Positions 19,277-27,770 are shown, numbered from the stretch's first letter. The stretch: DNA of 64,000 nt from Bacteroidota bacterium (GCA_029262835.1 JAJCYQ010000015.1:62001-126000); one strand, 5' to 3'. Notes: generated from the sequence alone by a model not told the origin. Numbers and translations: made by a program.

Positions 19277-19819
19277 TTATTTCGATGTTTGCGTTTCAAT
19301 ACGATGCAGAGTGTCGCGAATCTCAGTGAGCAGCAGGACCGATTCGTTGGGCTCCTGGCTCGTTGTGGTCTCGGTCGTCGAAGGAGGACCATGATGCGAT
19401 GCGAGGGCATCGCGCTGCGCCAGGATAGCCGACTGGAATGCGTGGATATCTACGATACCCGTCAGCTTGGCGTCAGATTGACCTTCTGGATTGCTCTGGC
19501 CAGCGGTCTCGACCTGCATGGTCATGAGCCCGAAATGTCGCTGGATGGGCCCATGGGACAGGCTGATGTCCTGGATTTTATCGAGCATGATGGTTTTGTC
19601 TTTCTGGAAGATGACGCCTCGATGAATATGGAGGCGCTTCTCTGTCAACTCGCAGGTGAGGGCTTCAAAGTACCGGCCAGACCACCACCATCCGAGGAAA
19701 AGCCAGAAAGGGATGGCAATGATGCCGACAACAGTTACCGCGAGTGTTCCGAGACTTATCAGATACAGATAAATGCGCAGCTTGTTGTCGAATGTGGCTT
19801 TGATGGGTAAATGGTTCAT
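19277..19819 (-). CDS. Bacterial PH (bPH2) domain membrane protein
   Basis: 180 residues. Two adjacent hydrophobic helices at about 14-48 (I-Y-L-Y-L-I-S-L-G, I-P-F-W-L-F-L-G-W-W-W) precede a PH-like domain (about 52-130) with the family pattern L-T-E-K-R-L-H-I-H-R-G-V-I-F and K-I-Q-D-I-S-L. This is the YdbS/YdbT arrangement, whose role is mostly undefined (some affect antimicrobial or membrane stress resistance). The C-terminus is a predicted coiled segment. The start overlaps the end of the WYL regulator gene by four bases (ATGA), so the regulator and this protein form an operon. Confidence 0.8.
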   Translation of the reverse strand: MNHLPIKATFDNKLRIYLYLISLGTLAVTVVGIIAIPFWLFLGWWWSGRYFEALTCELTEKRLHIHRGVIFQKDKTIMLDKIQDISLSHGPIQRHFGLMTMQVETAGQSNPEGQSDAKLTGIVDIHAFQSAILAQRDALASHHGPPSTTETTTSQEPNESVLLLTEIRDTLHRIETQTSK

Positions 19820-20814
19820 GCGTGTGCGTACCGGTTGGGGTGATAAGTGGCCGCCAACTTGTCGACCTCGTAGGCCACGGCGCGGCGCAGGAAATCGGGC
19901 TCGAGGACCTCGGCGTCGCCCCCGAAGGAGAGGATCCAGCGCCGGACGTCGACTTCTCCCATTACCTCAAGGTCCACCTGGAGGCTGCCGTCCGGCAGGT
20001 CGGTCATGACCTGGCTGGCGTGCCAGCGGTCTTCCTTGATCCAGCGGGCTACCCAGGGGCTGAAGCGAACTTTGACTGTGAAAGGCTCGCGGTCGCGGAA
20101 CATGCCGAACATGGAGCCGAGAAAATTCTCCAGGTCGAAGTCACCCGGGACGTCGAAGAATGCGTCGGTCGGCTCGGCCGATCGGATCCGATCCATGCGG
20201 AAAATCAGGACGTCTTCGCGCTTGTGGCACCAGGCAATAAGGTAGCCACGGCCATCGCGGCTGACGAGCCGGTAGGGATCGACCAGCCGTTCAGACTCGC
20301 GGTCGCGGTACATGGTGTAGTAGCGCATGCGGACCGTCCGCGTTTCGTTAATATACGTGGAAAACGCCTCCAGCCAAGGGAGCGGCTCCTCGGGAGCGGG
20401 CCCCCGGAGAATGGACAGGGAGGGAGAAAAGCTGCCGAGGTCGGTGTCGAGCAGGTCCGGCATGAGCTCGCGGACGCGGTGTGCCAGGCGCTCAATGGCC
20501 TCAGCCATGGGAGCCGCCCCGAACTGTTCGAGGACATTCTGGGCCAGTTCGATGGCGGCGAGCTCCGAGCGGCGGATCTGGGCCACTGGAAGTTCACCGG
20601 ACGCTTCGGTCAACTCGTAACTTCCCGTCTGCACATTGTAGTCGATGGCGTGGCCAAAGGCCCGCATGTGTTCCAGGTCCTGCATGATGGTGCGCCGACT
20701 GACCTCGAGCTCATGGGCCGCCTCGGAGGCATTGAACCGCCGACCGGCCAGCAACCACTTGCGCAGTTGGAGTTGGCGCCAGGCCTGTGGATGGGTTGGA
20801 GAGGATCGGGACAT
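19816..20814 (-). CDS. WYL-domain transcriptional regulator (DeoR/YafY type)
   Basis: 332 residues from ATG at 20814; an in-frame extension to 20994 is rejected. N-terminal helix-turn-helix (about 12-60: F-N-A-S-E-A-A-H-E-L-E-V-S-R-R-T-I), then a WYL domain (about 140-230: V-R-M-R-Y-Y-T-M-Y-R-D-R-E and G-R-G-Y-L-I-A-W-C-H) and a WCX C-terminal domain. WYL proteins sense small ligands or nucleic acids and regulate stress, defence or metabolism genes. It is the first gene of a two-gene unit with the PH-domain protein and diverges from the Smr gene across 118 bp. No anti-phage genes are nearby. Confidence 0.88.
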   Translation of the reverse strand: MSRSSPTHPQAWRQLQLRKWLLAGRRFNASEAAHELEVSRRTIMQDLEHMRAFGHAIDYNVQTGSYELTEASGELPVAQIRRSELAAIELAQNVLEQFGAAPMAEAIERLAHRVRELMPDLLDTDLGSFSPSLSILRGPAPEEPLPWLEAFSTYINETRTVRMRYYTMYRDRESERLVDPYRLVSRDGRGYLIAWCHKREDVLIFRMDRIRSAEPTDAFFDVPGDFDLENFLGSMFGMFRDREPFTVKVRFSPWVARWIKEDRWHASQVMTDLPDGSLQVDLEVMGEVDVRRWILSFGGDAEVLEPDFLRRAVAYEVDKLAATYHPNRYAHA

Positions 20815-20932
20815 GCAGGAAACAATACATTCTGTAGCGTCTCCCAATATAAGATTGTGGGTGTGAAGTCCAACTTCCCACGTGCAGGTGTAGATTCGGC
20901 GCAGCCAACCCTTGTTCAACGAGTGCCATCCC

Positions 20933-21382
20933 ATGAGACCAGAAAACGATACCTGCAGCACGTGCGGTAACCCCGTTGACGTCTCGGCCGCCATCTGTCC
21001 CTACTGCGGTGCCATTGGGCGCTCGGAAATGGCACAGATGGGCATTTCGATGGTGGATGTGGGGCACGCCGGTATGACGACCCGCGAGGCCATCCATGTT
21101 CTCCATGCCGGGCTGGATGCTGCCCAGGCGCAGGGCGCCCGCGCGCTCGTGATCGTCCACGGGTATGGATCAACCGGCTTCGGTGGAGGCATCCGCAAGG
21201 CCGTCCACGCGACCTGCCGAAATTGGCAGTCGGTGGGGCGCATCCGCTACTGGCTGCCAGGCGAGCGGCTGCGCCCCGGCGAAGAACTCGCTGCCGTCTT
21301 GCGGCGAGACGTGCCTGAGCTGGTCAAGGGTCCTCACTGGAATGCCGGGAATCCGGGAATAACAGTGGTGGTCACTGCGTGA
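20933..21382 (+). CDS. Zinc-ribbon Smr-domain protein
   Basis: 149 residues from ATG at 20933. Residues 6-25 form a zinc ribbon (C-S-T-C-G-N-P then C-P-Y-C-G). Residues about 40-145 are an Smr domain: G-M-T-T-R-E-A near 47, V-I-V-H-G-Y-G-S-T-G-F-G-G-G-I near 85 where the canonical H-G-x-G-x-G loop sits. Smr domains nick branched DNA or cleave RNA; the T-G-F-G-G-G variant differs slightly from canonical T-G-K-G-x-G. The combination suggests a small nucleic-acid-binding nuclease. Its last 11 bases overlap the convergent CBS gene. Confidence 0.8.
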   Translation: MRPENDTCSTCGNPVDVSAAICPYCGAIGRSEMAQMGISMVDVGHAGMTTREAIHVLHAGLDAAQAQGARALVIVHGYGSTGFGGGIRKAVHATCRNWQSVGRIRYWLPGERLRPGEELAAVLRRDVPELVKGPHWNAGNPGITVVVTA

Positions 21383-21797
21383 TGTAATTCTCCAGATGCT
21401 CGATCAGGCTTTCCTGGTCCTTCAGCTTGAACTTCACCAGATCGCCCATTGAAACGACGCCGGTTACCACGTCATCTTCCACGATCGGAAGGTGGCGAAT
21501 GCGGCGGTCCGTCATGAGCGACATGGCCTCATCAATGCCCACAGATTCCGGCGCGGTGATTACCTGGCGCGTCATGACATCGGCCACGCGGGTCTCCCTC
21601 GAGGATTTCCCCTGGAGGATTACCTTGCGGGCGTAGTCGCGCTCGGAGATAATGCCGACAAGCCGGCTTTCGTCGAGCACGACAAGCGCCCCGACCCCTT
21701 TCTGGGCCATGCGTTCAATGGCGGAATAGACGGTTGCGTCCGGCGCAATGGACCAGACATCATGTCCTTTCTGGTTGAGAATGCGTTTGATTGTCAT
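21372..21797 (-). CDS. Two-CBS-domain protein
   Basis: 141 residues, almost entirely a CBS pair (about 12-60 and 73-125) with the usual G-A-L-V-V-L-D-x-x-R-L-V-G-I-I-S-E-R-D-Y and I-R-H-L-P-I-V-E-D-D-V-V-T-G-V-V-S-x-x-D cores, which bind adenosine nucleotides. No effector domain is fused, so it presumably acts as a stand-alone energy sensor on an unknown partner. It overlaps the Smr gene by 11 bases at the 3' end and sits nine bases after the amidohydrolase start-side neighbour ends. Confidence 0.9.
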   Translation of the reverse strand: MTIKRILNQKGHDVWSIAPDATVYSAIERMAQKGVGALVVLDESRLVGIISERDYARKVILQGKSSRETRVADVMTRQVITAPESVGIDEAMSLMTDRRIRHLPIVEDDVVTGVVSMGDLVKFKLKDQESLIEHLENYITQ

Positions 21798-21806
21798 GGT
21801 GGTACC

Positions 21807-23132
21807 TCAATTCTGCTTCAGCATGTTGCCGCGTGGCTGTTTGCGGCGCGGGTTGTTGAGCTTCGTGGGAATGTCCCAGCGGAACAGGCCGCCCTCCTTG
21901 TAGACATGTCCGTCTTTCATGACGAACGAGATGTCGTACAGCGCGGCAATGTCATCGAGGGGGTTTTCCGGCATGGCCACGATGTCCGCATTGCGACCGG
22001 CCTCAATGCGCCCTGAATTGGCTCCCAGCAGGTCAGCAGCATGCATGGTCGCCATGCGCAGGATGTGCTCGTTGGGGAGTTCGGCATCGACGTAGCTGAA
22101 CAGGAAGCCGATGGTCTGCTCACCACGGGTTTTGCCCTCCTCGTAGTAGACGACATCCGATCCGAACGCCATGGGAACGCCTGCGGCGTAGGCGCGCTTG
22201 TTGCGCTCCACGTTGGACCAGTAGCGCGTTTCGCCCAGACGCGAGGCGGGGAAGTCCGTGCCGACGAGGTACGTACCTCGGTTCGCCATGAGCTCAAGTG
22301 TCGAATCGGAAGGATTGAACCCGTGTTCAATGGAATCCACGCCGCCGAGAACGGCATTCCGGATGCCTTCATCGCTCGTAGCGTGCGCCATGACCTTCAC
22401 GCCCATGTCGTGCGCTTCTTCAACCGCGACGCGGACGTCCTCCTCGGAGTAGATGTAGGGCTGGTTGTCGATGATGAGCTTCACGAAAGTGGCCCCGTAG
22501 TGCACATTTTCGCGCACGGCGCGGATGATTTCGTCATGGGAGTCGGCGTAGAAGTACTCCGGCTCGCCAAGCGCAGGTTTTTCCGGATTCATCTGGAACT
22601 GACCGCCGAAGGGCGCGATCATGCGGCCGGCGGCAACGATATTCGGGCCCGGAATCCACCCGCCTTCAATGGCGCGCCGCAGTGTGACATCGCCATATAG
22701 TCCGTTGTTGCCCGTGTCACGGACCCAGACAAATCCGGCTTCGAGCATGGAACGGGCGAGCATCGTGCCCTGTGCCACGCGCATGGAAGTGTCTTCGATC
22801 AGGCTGGCGTAGTAATAGGACCCGTGGTCGTCAATGTCGGACCCGTCCATTTCCTGCAGGGCCAGGTGCGTGTGGGCGTCAATGAGGCCTGGCATGACGT
22901 AGCTGCCGGACAGGTCCAGACGGTGCGCGCCGGCGGGCACCGACACGCTCGGGCCTACTTCTGCGATATGTCCATCTGTGACAAGGATTTGCTGATTGTC
23001 CAGGACGCGGCCGTTCTCAACGTCAATGAGGTGGCCAGCGTCAATTACTGTGTGGTTCTGTGCGGCCGTATTGGGCACAACCAGCATGAGTACGGCCAGC
23101 GCCGCGCCGAAAATGCGGAAGAGCGTTTTCAT
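21807..23132 (-). CDS. Secreted metal-dependent amidohydrolase
   Basis: 441 residues with a signal peptide (cut near A-A-Q at 24-25). Composite beta domain followed by the TIM-barrel of the imidazolonepropionase-like amidohydrolases: D-A-H-T-H with His87 and His89, bridging Lys in F-V-K-L-I-I-D near 230, H in M-A-H-A-T-S near 264, S-I-E-H-G near 285, and Asp in F-G-S-D-V near 360. Secreted members of this group are often dipeptidases acting on Xaa-Pro or Xaa-Arg peptides. Exact substrate unknown. Unlinked to the divergent PPOX gene (85-bp gap). Confidence 0.88.
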   Translation of the reverse strand: MKTLFRIFGAALAVLMLVVPNTAAQNHTVIDAGHLIDVENGRVLDNQQILVTDGHIAEVGPSVSVPAGAHRLDLSGSYVMPGLIDAHTHLALQEMDGSDIDDHGSYYYASLIEDTSMRVAQGTMLARSMLEAGFVWVRDTGNNGLYGDVTLRRAIEGGWIPGPNIVAAGRMIAPFGGQFQMNPEKPALGEPEYFYADSHDEIIRAVRENVHYGATFVKLIIDNQPYIYSEEDVRVAVEEAHDMGVKVMAHATSDEGIRNAVLGGVDSIEHGFNPSDSTLELMANRGTYLVGTDFPASRLGETRYWSNVERNKRAYAAGVPMAFGSDVVYYEEGKTRGEQTIGFLFSYVDAELPNEHILRMATMHAADLLGANSGRIEAGRNADIVAMPENPLDDIAALYDISFVMKDGHVYKEGGLFRWDIPTKLNNPRRKQPRGNMLKQN

Positions 23133-23217
23133 CTGTTCTGGTGGGGATGTGAACGTTGTGGTGGGAAACGTGAAATAGGATCACGAAATTCCAGTATATC
23201 ACATTCCAACAGAAAAA

Positions 23218-23826
23218 ATGGACAAAGCCCTGAAATTGAGCGACATGCGGCGTCGGGACCGGCGTATGGACAGCCCGGAGTGGATGGGGGAATTCCTTGC
23301 CCGGGCCCCTGTAGGGACGCTGGCGACGGCCATGGACGGGCAGCCCTTCCTGAACAGCAACATTTTTGTCTACGAACCGGAGAAGCACTGCCTTTACATG
23401 CACACGGCGCATATTGGACGTACGCGGACGAACGTCGCCGACGGCGGCGACGCAGGCGTGCCGGTCTGTTTATCCGTCCACGAAATGGGGCGCCTGCTAC
23501 CCGCCGACACGGCGCTCGAGATGAGCGTGGAGTATGCCGGCATCGTTATTTTTGGGTGCGCCCGGATTGTGGAAAGCGTGGACGAATCGCGCTATGCCCT
23601 CGAGCTTATGCTCAGCAAATATTTTGCACACCTGGTCGCCGGTCGGGACTACCGGGCCATCACACGGCAGGAAATTGCGCGCACGACCGTGTACCGGATA
23701 GACATCGACGAGTGGTCGGGCAAGAAAAAATCTGCCGCTGTCGATTTTCCGGGGGCCTTCCTGTGGGGGGAGTCCCCATCAGCAGGCACGCACGTCACGC
23801 CGAATTCGTCAGCTGGCGTGACGTGA
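23218..23826 (+). CDS. PPOX/NimA-like flavin-binding protein
   Basis: 202 residues. Split-barrel FMN-binding fold of the pyridoxamine 5'-phosphate oxidase superfamily: G-T-L-A-T-A-M-D-G-Q-P-F near 33-44, H-T-A-H-I-G-R-T-R near 60-68 (FMN phosphate site), C-L-S-V-H-E-M-G-R near 84. This order is that of 5-nitroimidazole reductase-like (NimA) proteins. A catalytic role in nitro reduction is possible but unproven. The final codons form a perfect stem-loop with the stop (23791-23825). Confidence 0.85.
   Translation: MDKALKLSDMRRRDRRMDSPEWMGEFLARAPVGTLATAMDGQPFLNSNIFVYEPEKHCLYMHTAHIGRTRTNVADGGDAGVPVCLSVHEMGRLLPADTALEMSVEYAGIVIFGCARIVESVDESRYALELMLSKYFAHLVAGRDYRAITRQEIARTTVYRIDIDEWSGKKKSAAVDFPGAFLWGESPSAGTHVTPNSSAGVT
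23791..23825. terminator. 11-bp stem-loop between convergent genes
   Basis: CACGTCACGCC (23791-23801) and GGCGTGACGTG (23815-23825) pair perfectly over a 13-base loop. The structure lies in the last codons of the PPOX gene and reaches its stop, 34 bp before the convergent FKBP gene ends. No T-run follows on either strand, so it is a possible Rho-assisted or bidirectional end point rather than a classical terminator. Confidence 0.45.
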
Positions 23827-23859
23827 CACCCCCTGCGGAATGCGTCGCTGCCTGAGGCC

Positions 23860-24348
23860 TTACTCGATTCCGAGCAATTCGACGTCGAAAATCAGGGTCG
23901 CATTAGGTGGAATGACGCCGCCAGCACCGCGAGCACCATAGCCCATTTCCGGCGGGAGCGTGAGAATGCGGCGCTCACCGACTTTCATGCCTTCCACACC
24001 CGTGTCCCAACCCGTGATGACGCGTCCGGCTCCGAGAGGAAAGGAAAACGCCTCGCCGCGATCACGGGAGCTGTCGAATTTCGTACCGCGGTTTTCGGGC
24101 GCCGAGGCGTCAAAGAGCCATCCCGTGTAGTGCACAACCGCTGTCTTTCCGGCGGCAATGGCTTCTCCTTCTCCTTCTGCAATAACGTCAATCATGAGTT
24201 CTGATGGTGGTGCTGTGGCGCTGTCCGCTTCGTCCGGTGCCTGTGCACTTGTCTCGCCTGTATTTTCGGTAGATGCAGCGGGGTCCGATTCGGAGCCGCA
24301 GGCAGGGACAAGAAGAATGACCAGCAGGAGGAGAAGAGTGGTGCGCAT
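23860..24348 (-). CDS. FKBP-type peptidyl-prolyl isomerase lipoprotein
   Basis: 162 residues from ATG at 24348. Lipoprotein signal (hydrophobic L-run, lipobox V-P-A-C, Cys17), a Ser/Glu/Ala linker, then an FKBP domain: [46 protein letters not shown] and final [12 protein letters not shown]. All active-site aromatics of FKBP12-type enzymes are present. It catalyses proline isomerisation during folding of exported proteins in the periplasm. Follows the glutamate synthase-like gene by 46 bp. Confidence 0.92.
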   Translation of the reverse strand: MRTTLLLLLVILLVPACGSESDPAASTENTGETSAQAPDEADSATAPPSELMIDVIAEGEGEAIAAGKTAVVHYTGWLFDASAPENRGTKFDSSRDRGEAFSFPLGAGRVITGWDTGVEGMKVGERRILTLPPEMGYGARGAGGVIPPNATLIFDVELLGIE

Positions 24349-24394
24349 GAATGGTCGGAAATTTTGTGGTGAGGCGGCTTCTATGCCCGTGCTG

Positions 24395-25903
24395 TCAGAC
24401 GGTTTCGCGCACCGCCATGTCCGGATAGAGGTCGGCAAAGGCCTCGACCTTGTTGTTGCGCTGACGGAACACCAGTGACCGGTTCAGATCCGAGAGCGAA
24501 GTGCAGCCAGCCGCGCGGTAGAGGTCGAGGAAGTCGTCGAGCGTTCCGTCGTGATAGTTCATGACGCGTACCCACTTGTCTTCCACCACCAGGCCACGCA
24601 TTTTTGCCCGGTTGTTGGTGGCAACACCCGCTGGACACGTGTTCAGGTTGCACTCGAGCGCCTGTATACAGCCGAGGGCGAGCATCATGCCGCGCGCTGA
24701 ATTGCACAGGTCGGCGCCCAGGCAGAGGGCTTTGAACATGTCAAAACCGTCGATGATCTTGCCCGCCGTAATGACTTTGATGTCGTCTTTGAGCGCGTAA
24801 CGGCGCAGCGTGTTCACGGCGAAGACAAGCGCATTCTCCCACGGCATGCCCACATGATCCGAAAAAATTACCGGTGCCGCTCCCGTGCCGCCTTCTGCGC
24901 CATCTATCGTAATGAAATCCGGTTTCAGACCCGTCTCTACAATGGCCTCGCATATGTCCACGAATTCCTGCTCACGCCCAATACAGAGCTTGAAACCCAC
25001 GGGTTTACCACCGGAGAGTGTGCGTAGCCGGTCAATGAATTCCAGGAGACCCTGGGGCGAGTTGAAGGCGGAGTGTCCGGGCGGTGAGTGGACGTCGGTC
25101 CAGGGCTCAAGGCCCCGTATGCGGGCAATTTCTTCGTTGTTCTTCTTGGCTGGCAGCATGCCGCCGTGCCCGGGTTTGGCTCCCTGGGACAGCTTGAGCT
25201 CGATCATCTTGACCTCGGGAATGTCGGCCGTCTCCCGGAACCGTTCCTCTGAAAAGTGGCCCTCGGCGTCGCGGCATCCAAAGTAACCCGTCCCGATCTG
25301 GTAGACCAGGTCGCCGCCCATGCGGTGATAGTCGGAAACGCCGCCCTCACCCGTATTGTGATAGAATTTGCCGGCCGCGGCCCCTTTGTTGAGCGCCATG
25401 ATCGCGTTCTTGCTGAGCGAGCCGTAACTCATGGCCGAGATGTTCAGGAGGTTGGCCTCGTAGGGCTGGGTGCAGGCCTCGGTCCCGATCCGGACGCGGG
25501 GCGCCTCGTCGAGGGCTGGGCTTGGATAGATGGAGTGGGCGGTCCACTCCATGTTCTCCCGCTGGAGGTCGTGCTCGGTCCCGAACGGATGCGTATTGAC
25601 GGCTTTCTTGGCGCGCGTATAGACATAGCGCCTCTGGATCCGGTTGAGCGGTTTGCCGTCCAGGTCGGACTCTACAAAATACTGGTGGATCTCTGGCGCA
25701 ATGCCCTCGAACAGGTACCGGAAGTGCCCAATGACCGGAAAATTACGCAGAATGGTGTGCTCTTTCTGCGTCACATCGTGCAGTCCGACAAGCACGATGG
25801 TGCACGCAATGACGAGTACACTCGGTAGTGGGAAGAAAATGATCAGATACAGCCCGACGAAGAAGACGATGGCCGCAAAAATGAATCGGAGAACGGGTTT
25901 CAT
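24395..25903 (-). CDS. FMN-binding glutamate-synthase-like protein
   Basis: 502 residues. Two hydrophobic N-terminal segments (about 5-40) anchor it to the membrane. The rest is the FMN/central domain of glutamate synthase large chain: [36 protein letters not shown], and C-x5-C-x4-C ([12 protein letters not shown]) for a 3Fe-4S cluster. The glutaminase domain is missing, so it is not a full GOGAT; such stand-alone forms are widespread and their reaction is not settled. No small subunit gene nearby. Confidence 0.85.
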   Translation of the reverse strand: MKPVLRFIFAAIVFFVGLYLIIFFPLPSVLVIACTIVLVGLHDVTQKEHTILRNFPVIGHFRYLFEGIAPEIHQYFVESDLDGKPLNRIQRRYVYTRAKKAVNTHPFGTEHDLQRENMEWTAHSIYPSPALDEAPRVRIGTEACTQPYEANLLNISAMSYGSLSKNAIMALNKGAAAGKFYHNTGEGGVSDYHRMGGDLVYQIGTGYFGCRDAEGHFSEERFRETADIPEVKMIELKLSQGAKPGHGGMLPAKKNNEEIARIRGLEPWTDVHSPPGHSAFNSPQGLLEFIDRLRTLSGGKPVGFKLCIGREQEFVDICEAIVETGLKPDFITIDGAEGGTGAAPVIFSDHVGMPWENALVFAVNTLRRYALKDDIKVITAGKIIDGFDMFKALCLGADLCNSARGMMLALGCIQALECNLNTCPAGVATNNRAKMRGLVVEDKWVRVMNYHDGTLDDFLDLYRAAGCTSLSDLNRSLVFRQRNNKVEAFADLYPDMAVRETV

Positions 25904-26050
25904 GGGCGATGGGTTGGATGACGGTGGGCCTTTGGGTGGCGTGCAGTGGGCCTGCGCAGGCTTCGTGTGCGTGGCTTACGATATGTTTCCCTGGCGATAG
26001 ATACAAACCTGCGTGGCGCCTGAGGCGCGGCGGAACACGAATCTGAATGT

Positions 26051-26070
26051 GATGTATATGATGTATACAT
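26051..26070. promoter_or_regulatory. Candidate autoregulatory operator of the toxin-antitoxin operon
   Basis: Two adjacent near-identical 9-mers, GATGTATAT (26051-26059) and GATGTATAC (26060-26068), end in the palindrome ATGTATACAT (26061-26070), 18 bp before the antitoxin start. Ribbon-helix-helix antitoxins typically bind such short repeats, so autoregulation is likely. Confidence 0.4.
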
Positions 26071-26087
26071 TACTTGTTCGGGTAGAT

Positions 26088-26381
26088 ATGGTCCGGAAAC
26101 AACTTTACATAACGCATGAGCAGGAGCAGGCCCTGAAAGCCAGCGCCAAAGCCGAGGGAAAATCAGAGGCAGGGGTTGTCCGGGATGCCCTGGTCGCCTA
26201 CCTGACCAAAACCAGTGGTGCCGGCCTGCATCGCAATCAGGCCAGCCTGGCCCGGGAACTCGTAGAAGCGAATGTCGAGCTGTCCCGAGACGTATCGTTC
26301 GGAGAGGGTTTTGTCTTCGATCGAATGAAGGGCTACGAAGAGAGGAACGTGCGCGCGCCTGGATCGGATCGACGCGTATGA
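26088..26381 (+). CDS. Ribbon-helix-helix antitoxin (VapB/CopG type)
   Basis: 97 residues from ATG at 26088; upstream in-frame codons to 26013 include the operator region and are rejected. Residues 1-40 form a ribbon-helix-helix (K-Q-L-Y-I-T strand, E-Q-E-Q-A-L-K-A-S-A-K-A-E-G-K-S and V-V-R-D-A-L helices); the C-terminal half is presumably the toxin-wrapping tail. The stop overlaps the PIN-domain gene start by four bases (ATGA), the classic arrangement of an antitoxin-toxin pair. It should neutralise the downstream toxin and repress its own operon. Confidence 0.85.
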   Translation: MVRKQLYITHEQEQALKASAKAEGKSEAGVVRDALVAYLTKTSGAGLHRNQASLARELVEANVELSRDVSFGEGFVFDRMKGYEERNVRAPGSDRRV

Positions 26382-26821
26382 CGTGTCTGATCGATACCAA
26401 TATACTGGTATATGCCATCGACAATTCCGTCCCTACCCGGATGTCGCGAGCGAACACCGTGCTGGAAACAGTGGTCTCGGCCGAAAGCGCAGTAATAACG
26501 GCGCAGGTTCTCGCTGAGTTTGCCAACGTATCGCTGAAAAACGTACCACGGCCGAACGGGATGGAACCAGTTTATGCCATCGTAGAGCACTACATGCGGG
26601 CGATCCCTGTTCTCCCGTTGACATCAGCCATCGTGCTGGAAGCCGTTCGAGGCGTGCGCGCTTACAGCCTGTCGTATTACGACTCCCAGATCTGGGCGGC
26701 GGCCCGATTGAATCAGATTCCGGTCGTGCTCAGCGAGGATTTTCGATCCAATGGCACGCTGGAAGGCGTTACTTTTGTCAATCCGTTCGATTCGGCATTC
26801 GATCCGGCTCGCCTCGCGTGA
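26378..26821 (+). CDS. PIN-domain toxin (VapC type)
   Basis: 147 residues. PIN ribonuclease fold with its acidic centre complete: Asp6 in I-D-T-N-I-L, Glu47 in L-A-E-F-A-N, Asp102 in Y-Y-D-S-Q-I-W-A-A-A, and Glu120/Asp121 in L-S-E-D-F. VapC toxins cleave tRNA or rRNA in a magnesium-dependent manner; the target here is not known. Co-translated with the antitoxin (ATGA overlap). The location 1 kb from tRNA-Arg is consistent with an accessory insertion near a tRNA gene, but no direct repeats mark its ends. Confidence 0.9.
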   Translation: MTCLIDTNILVYAIDNSVPTRMSRANTVLETVVSAESAVITAQVLAEFANVSLKNVPRPNGMEPVYAIVEHYMRAIPVLPLTSAIVLEAVRGVRAYSLSYYDSQIWAAARLNQIPVVLSEDFRSNGTLEGVTFVNPFDSAFDPARLA

Positions 26822-26841
26822 TGGTGTGTCGTGCAGCGGCA

Positions 26842-27093
26842 CTACTTTCGGCGGGAGACCGGGAATTCCATCTCGCCAATTTCCACGTCCAGTTCAGCCA
26901 GTCGAGCAGCCAGGCGCTCCTGGACGAGTTTGATGGCTTCATTATGGATGCTTGGACCTATATCGGTGAGCACGTGGTCAAGCAGGCTGCCCGCCGCTAT
27001 GGACCCCATATCCTCATCATGTTCGTCTCGCATGTAGGCCTGCAGCGACTGGATGGCTTCCTCCCGGTTTTCCTTGTTGAGTTCGATGGGCAT
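26842..27093 (-). CDS. DUF2164 family protein
   Basis: 83 residues. The string I-x-x-L-Q-A-Y-M-R-D-E-H-D-E-D-M-G with L-L-D-H-V-L-T-D-I-G-P and the N-E-A tail matches the DUF2164 family: short, acidic, soluble proteins of unknown role. Convergent with the PIN toxin gene (20 bp apart). Small orphan proteins like this are frequent in toxin-antitoxin-rich stretches. Confidence 0.75.
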   Translation of the reverse strand: MPIELNKENREEAIQSLQAYMRDEHDEDMGSIAAGSLLDHVLTDIGPSIHNEAIKLVQERLAARLAELDVEIGEMEFPVSRRK

Positions 27094-27172
27094 GCCGGTG
27101 AGAGCTGGTAATTGCGGGCGGCGGCTGGTTGCGAATTGGCTTGCGCGGGGTTAATGTACAAAAGGATGCGCG

Positions 27173-27421
27173 ATGAGCCCCACTATATGGAGAATTCGTG
27201 GCTACCGATTTTTCTTCTATTCCCGGGAAGAATCCAGGCCCCATATTCACGTGGTTTCTGCAGACGGATCGGCCAAATTCTGGTTGGAGCCAAATGTGGA
27301 ACTTGCAGATTCCCATGGATATAATGGAAAAACACTGGGTATTGTCGAAAAGGAAGTGCTGACTCATGCGGAAGAATTCAGAAGAGCCTGGCGTAGTTAC
27401 TTCACCGATCAAGATCGTTGA
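27173..27421 (+). CDS. DUF4160 family protein
   Basis: 82 residues. Begins P-T-I-W-R-I-R-G-Y-R-F-F-F-Y-S and has R-P-H-I-H-V near 23-28, the hallmark of DUF4160, followed by A-K-F-W-L-E-P and an acidic helix with W-R-S-Y-F. Always small and almost always paired with a DUF2442 gene, as here. The pair behaves like a mobile two-gene cassette with toxin-antitoxin-like distribution, but its biochemistry is undefined. The downstream DUF2442 start lies 56 bases inside this gene. Confidence 0.85.
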   Translation: MSPTIWRIRGYRFFFYSREESRPHIHVVSADGSAKFWLEPNVELADSHGYNGKTLGIVEKEVLTHAEEFRRAWRSYFTDQDR

Positions 27422-27635
27422 TATTGGGCTGAGAGAACTTAACGTGGTGCTGTACGGAAAGCCCGTCACGATGTCGCTGGCGATGTTCCCCTGGTTCGAC
27501 GGTGCACCTGAGTCAGCGATAAGGAACGTACGCGAAGTTCGTCCGAACCACTTTCACTGGGAGGAACTGGATGTGGACCTGACATCGGACATGATGCGCA
27601 ATCCGCACCGATATCCTGAAGTAGCTCTGTTGTGA
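27366..27635 (+). CDS. DUF2442 family protein
   Basis: 89 residues, ATG at 27366 overlapping the DUF4160 gene by 56 bases. Contains the family pattern L-Y-G-K-P-V-T-M-S-L-A-M-F-P and the R-P-N-H-F-H-W-E-E-L-D-V-D-L ending typical of DUF2442, where the H-W-x-x-L-D-x-D-L motif is diagnostic. A later start near 27429 would shorten the overlap and cannot be excluded. Function unknown; partner of the preceding gene. The region after its stop holds two hairpins. Confidence 0.82.
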   Translation: MRKNSEEPGVVTSPIKIVDIGLRELNVVLYGKPVTMSLAMFPWFDGAPESAIRNVREVRPNHFHWEELDVDLTSDMMRNPHRYPEVALL

Positions 27636-27692
27636 GCAGCCCTGGTAGCAGGCTGTCGCCGAGGCTTTGTCGGGGTGAGTGGCTGCTCGTTT

Positions 27693-27713
27693 GAACTCCC
27701 TTCTCGGGAGTTC
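27693..27713. other. 8-bp perfect hairpin downstream of DUF2442
   Basis: GAACTCCC (27693-27700) and GGGAGTTC (27706-27713) pair with a five-base loop. The right arm and following GACC-TCCC resemble a tRNA T-arm, but no rest of a tRNA is present. It may help end the DUF4160/DUF2442 transcript. Confidence 0.4.
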
Positions 27714-27729
27714 GACCTCCCCGCAAAAT

Positions 27730-27770
27730 ATTGAACGCTTGGCCGGCACAAGGCCGACCAAGCGTTCAAT
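27730..27770 (-). terminator. Intrinsic terminator of tRNA-Arg
   Basis: A 13-bp perfect stem (ATTGAACGCTTGG at 27730-27742 with CCAAGCGTTCAAT at 27758-27770), extended by a further C-G-G-C/G-C-C-G pair run, starts two bases after the tRNA 3' end. On the minus strand it is followed by ATTTTGCGG, a short U-rich tail. It probably terminates tRNA transcription, and may act on plus-strand transcripts too. Confidence 0.6.

Noticed and set aside
22824-23855. 343-codon plus-strand open frame
   Set aside because: Covers the amidohydrolase signal region in antisense and the PPOX gene in another frame; the PPOX gene is clearly the real one.
24395-25903. Complete glutamate synthase
   Set aside because: The glutaminase domain and the small subunit are missing, so only the FMN/central domain is claimed.
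27702-27723. tRNA T-arm-like sequence on the plus strand as a second tRNA or att site
   Set aside because: Only a T-arm-like stretch can be matched; no acceptor, D-arm or anticodon arm, and no duplicate of the tRNA-Arg 3' end elsewhere in the window.
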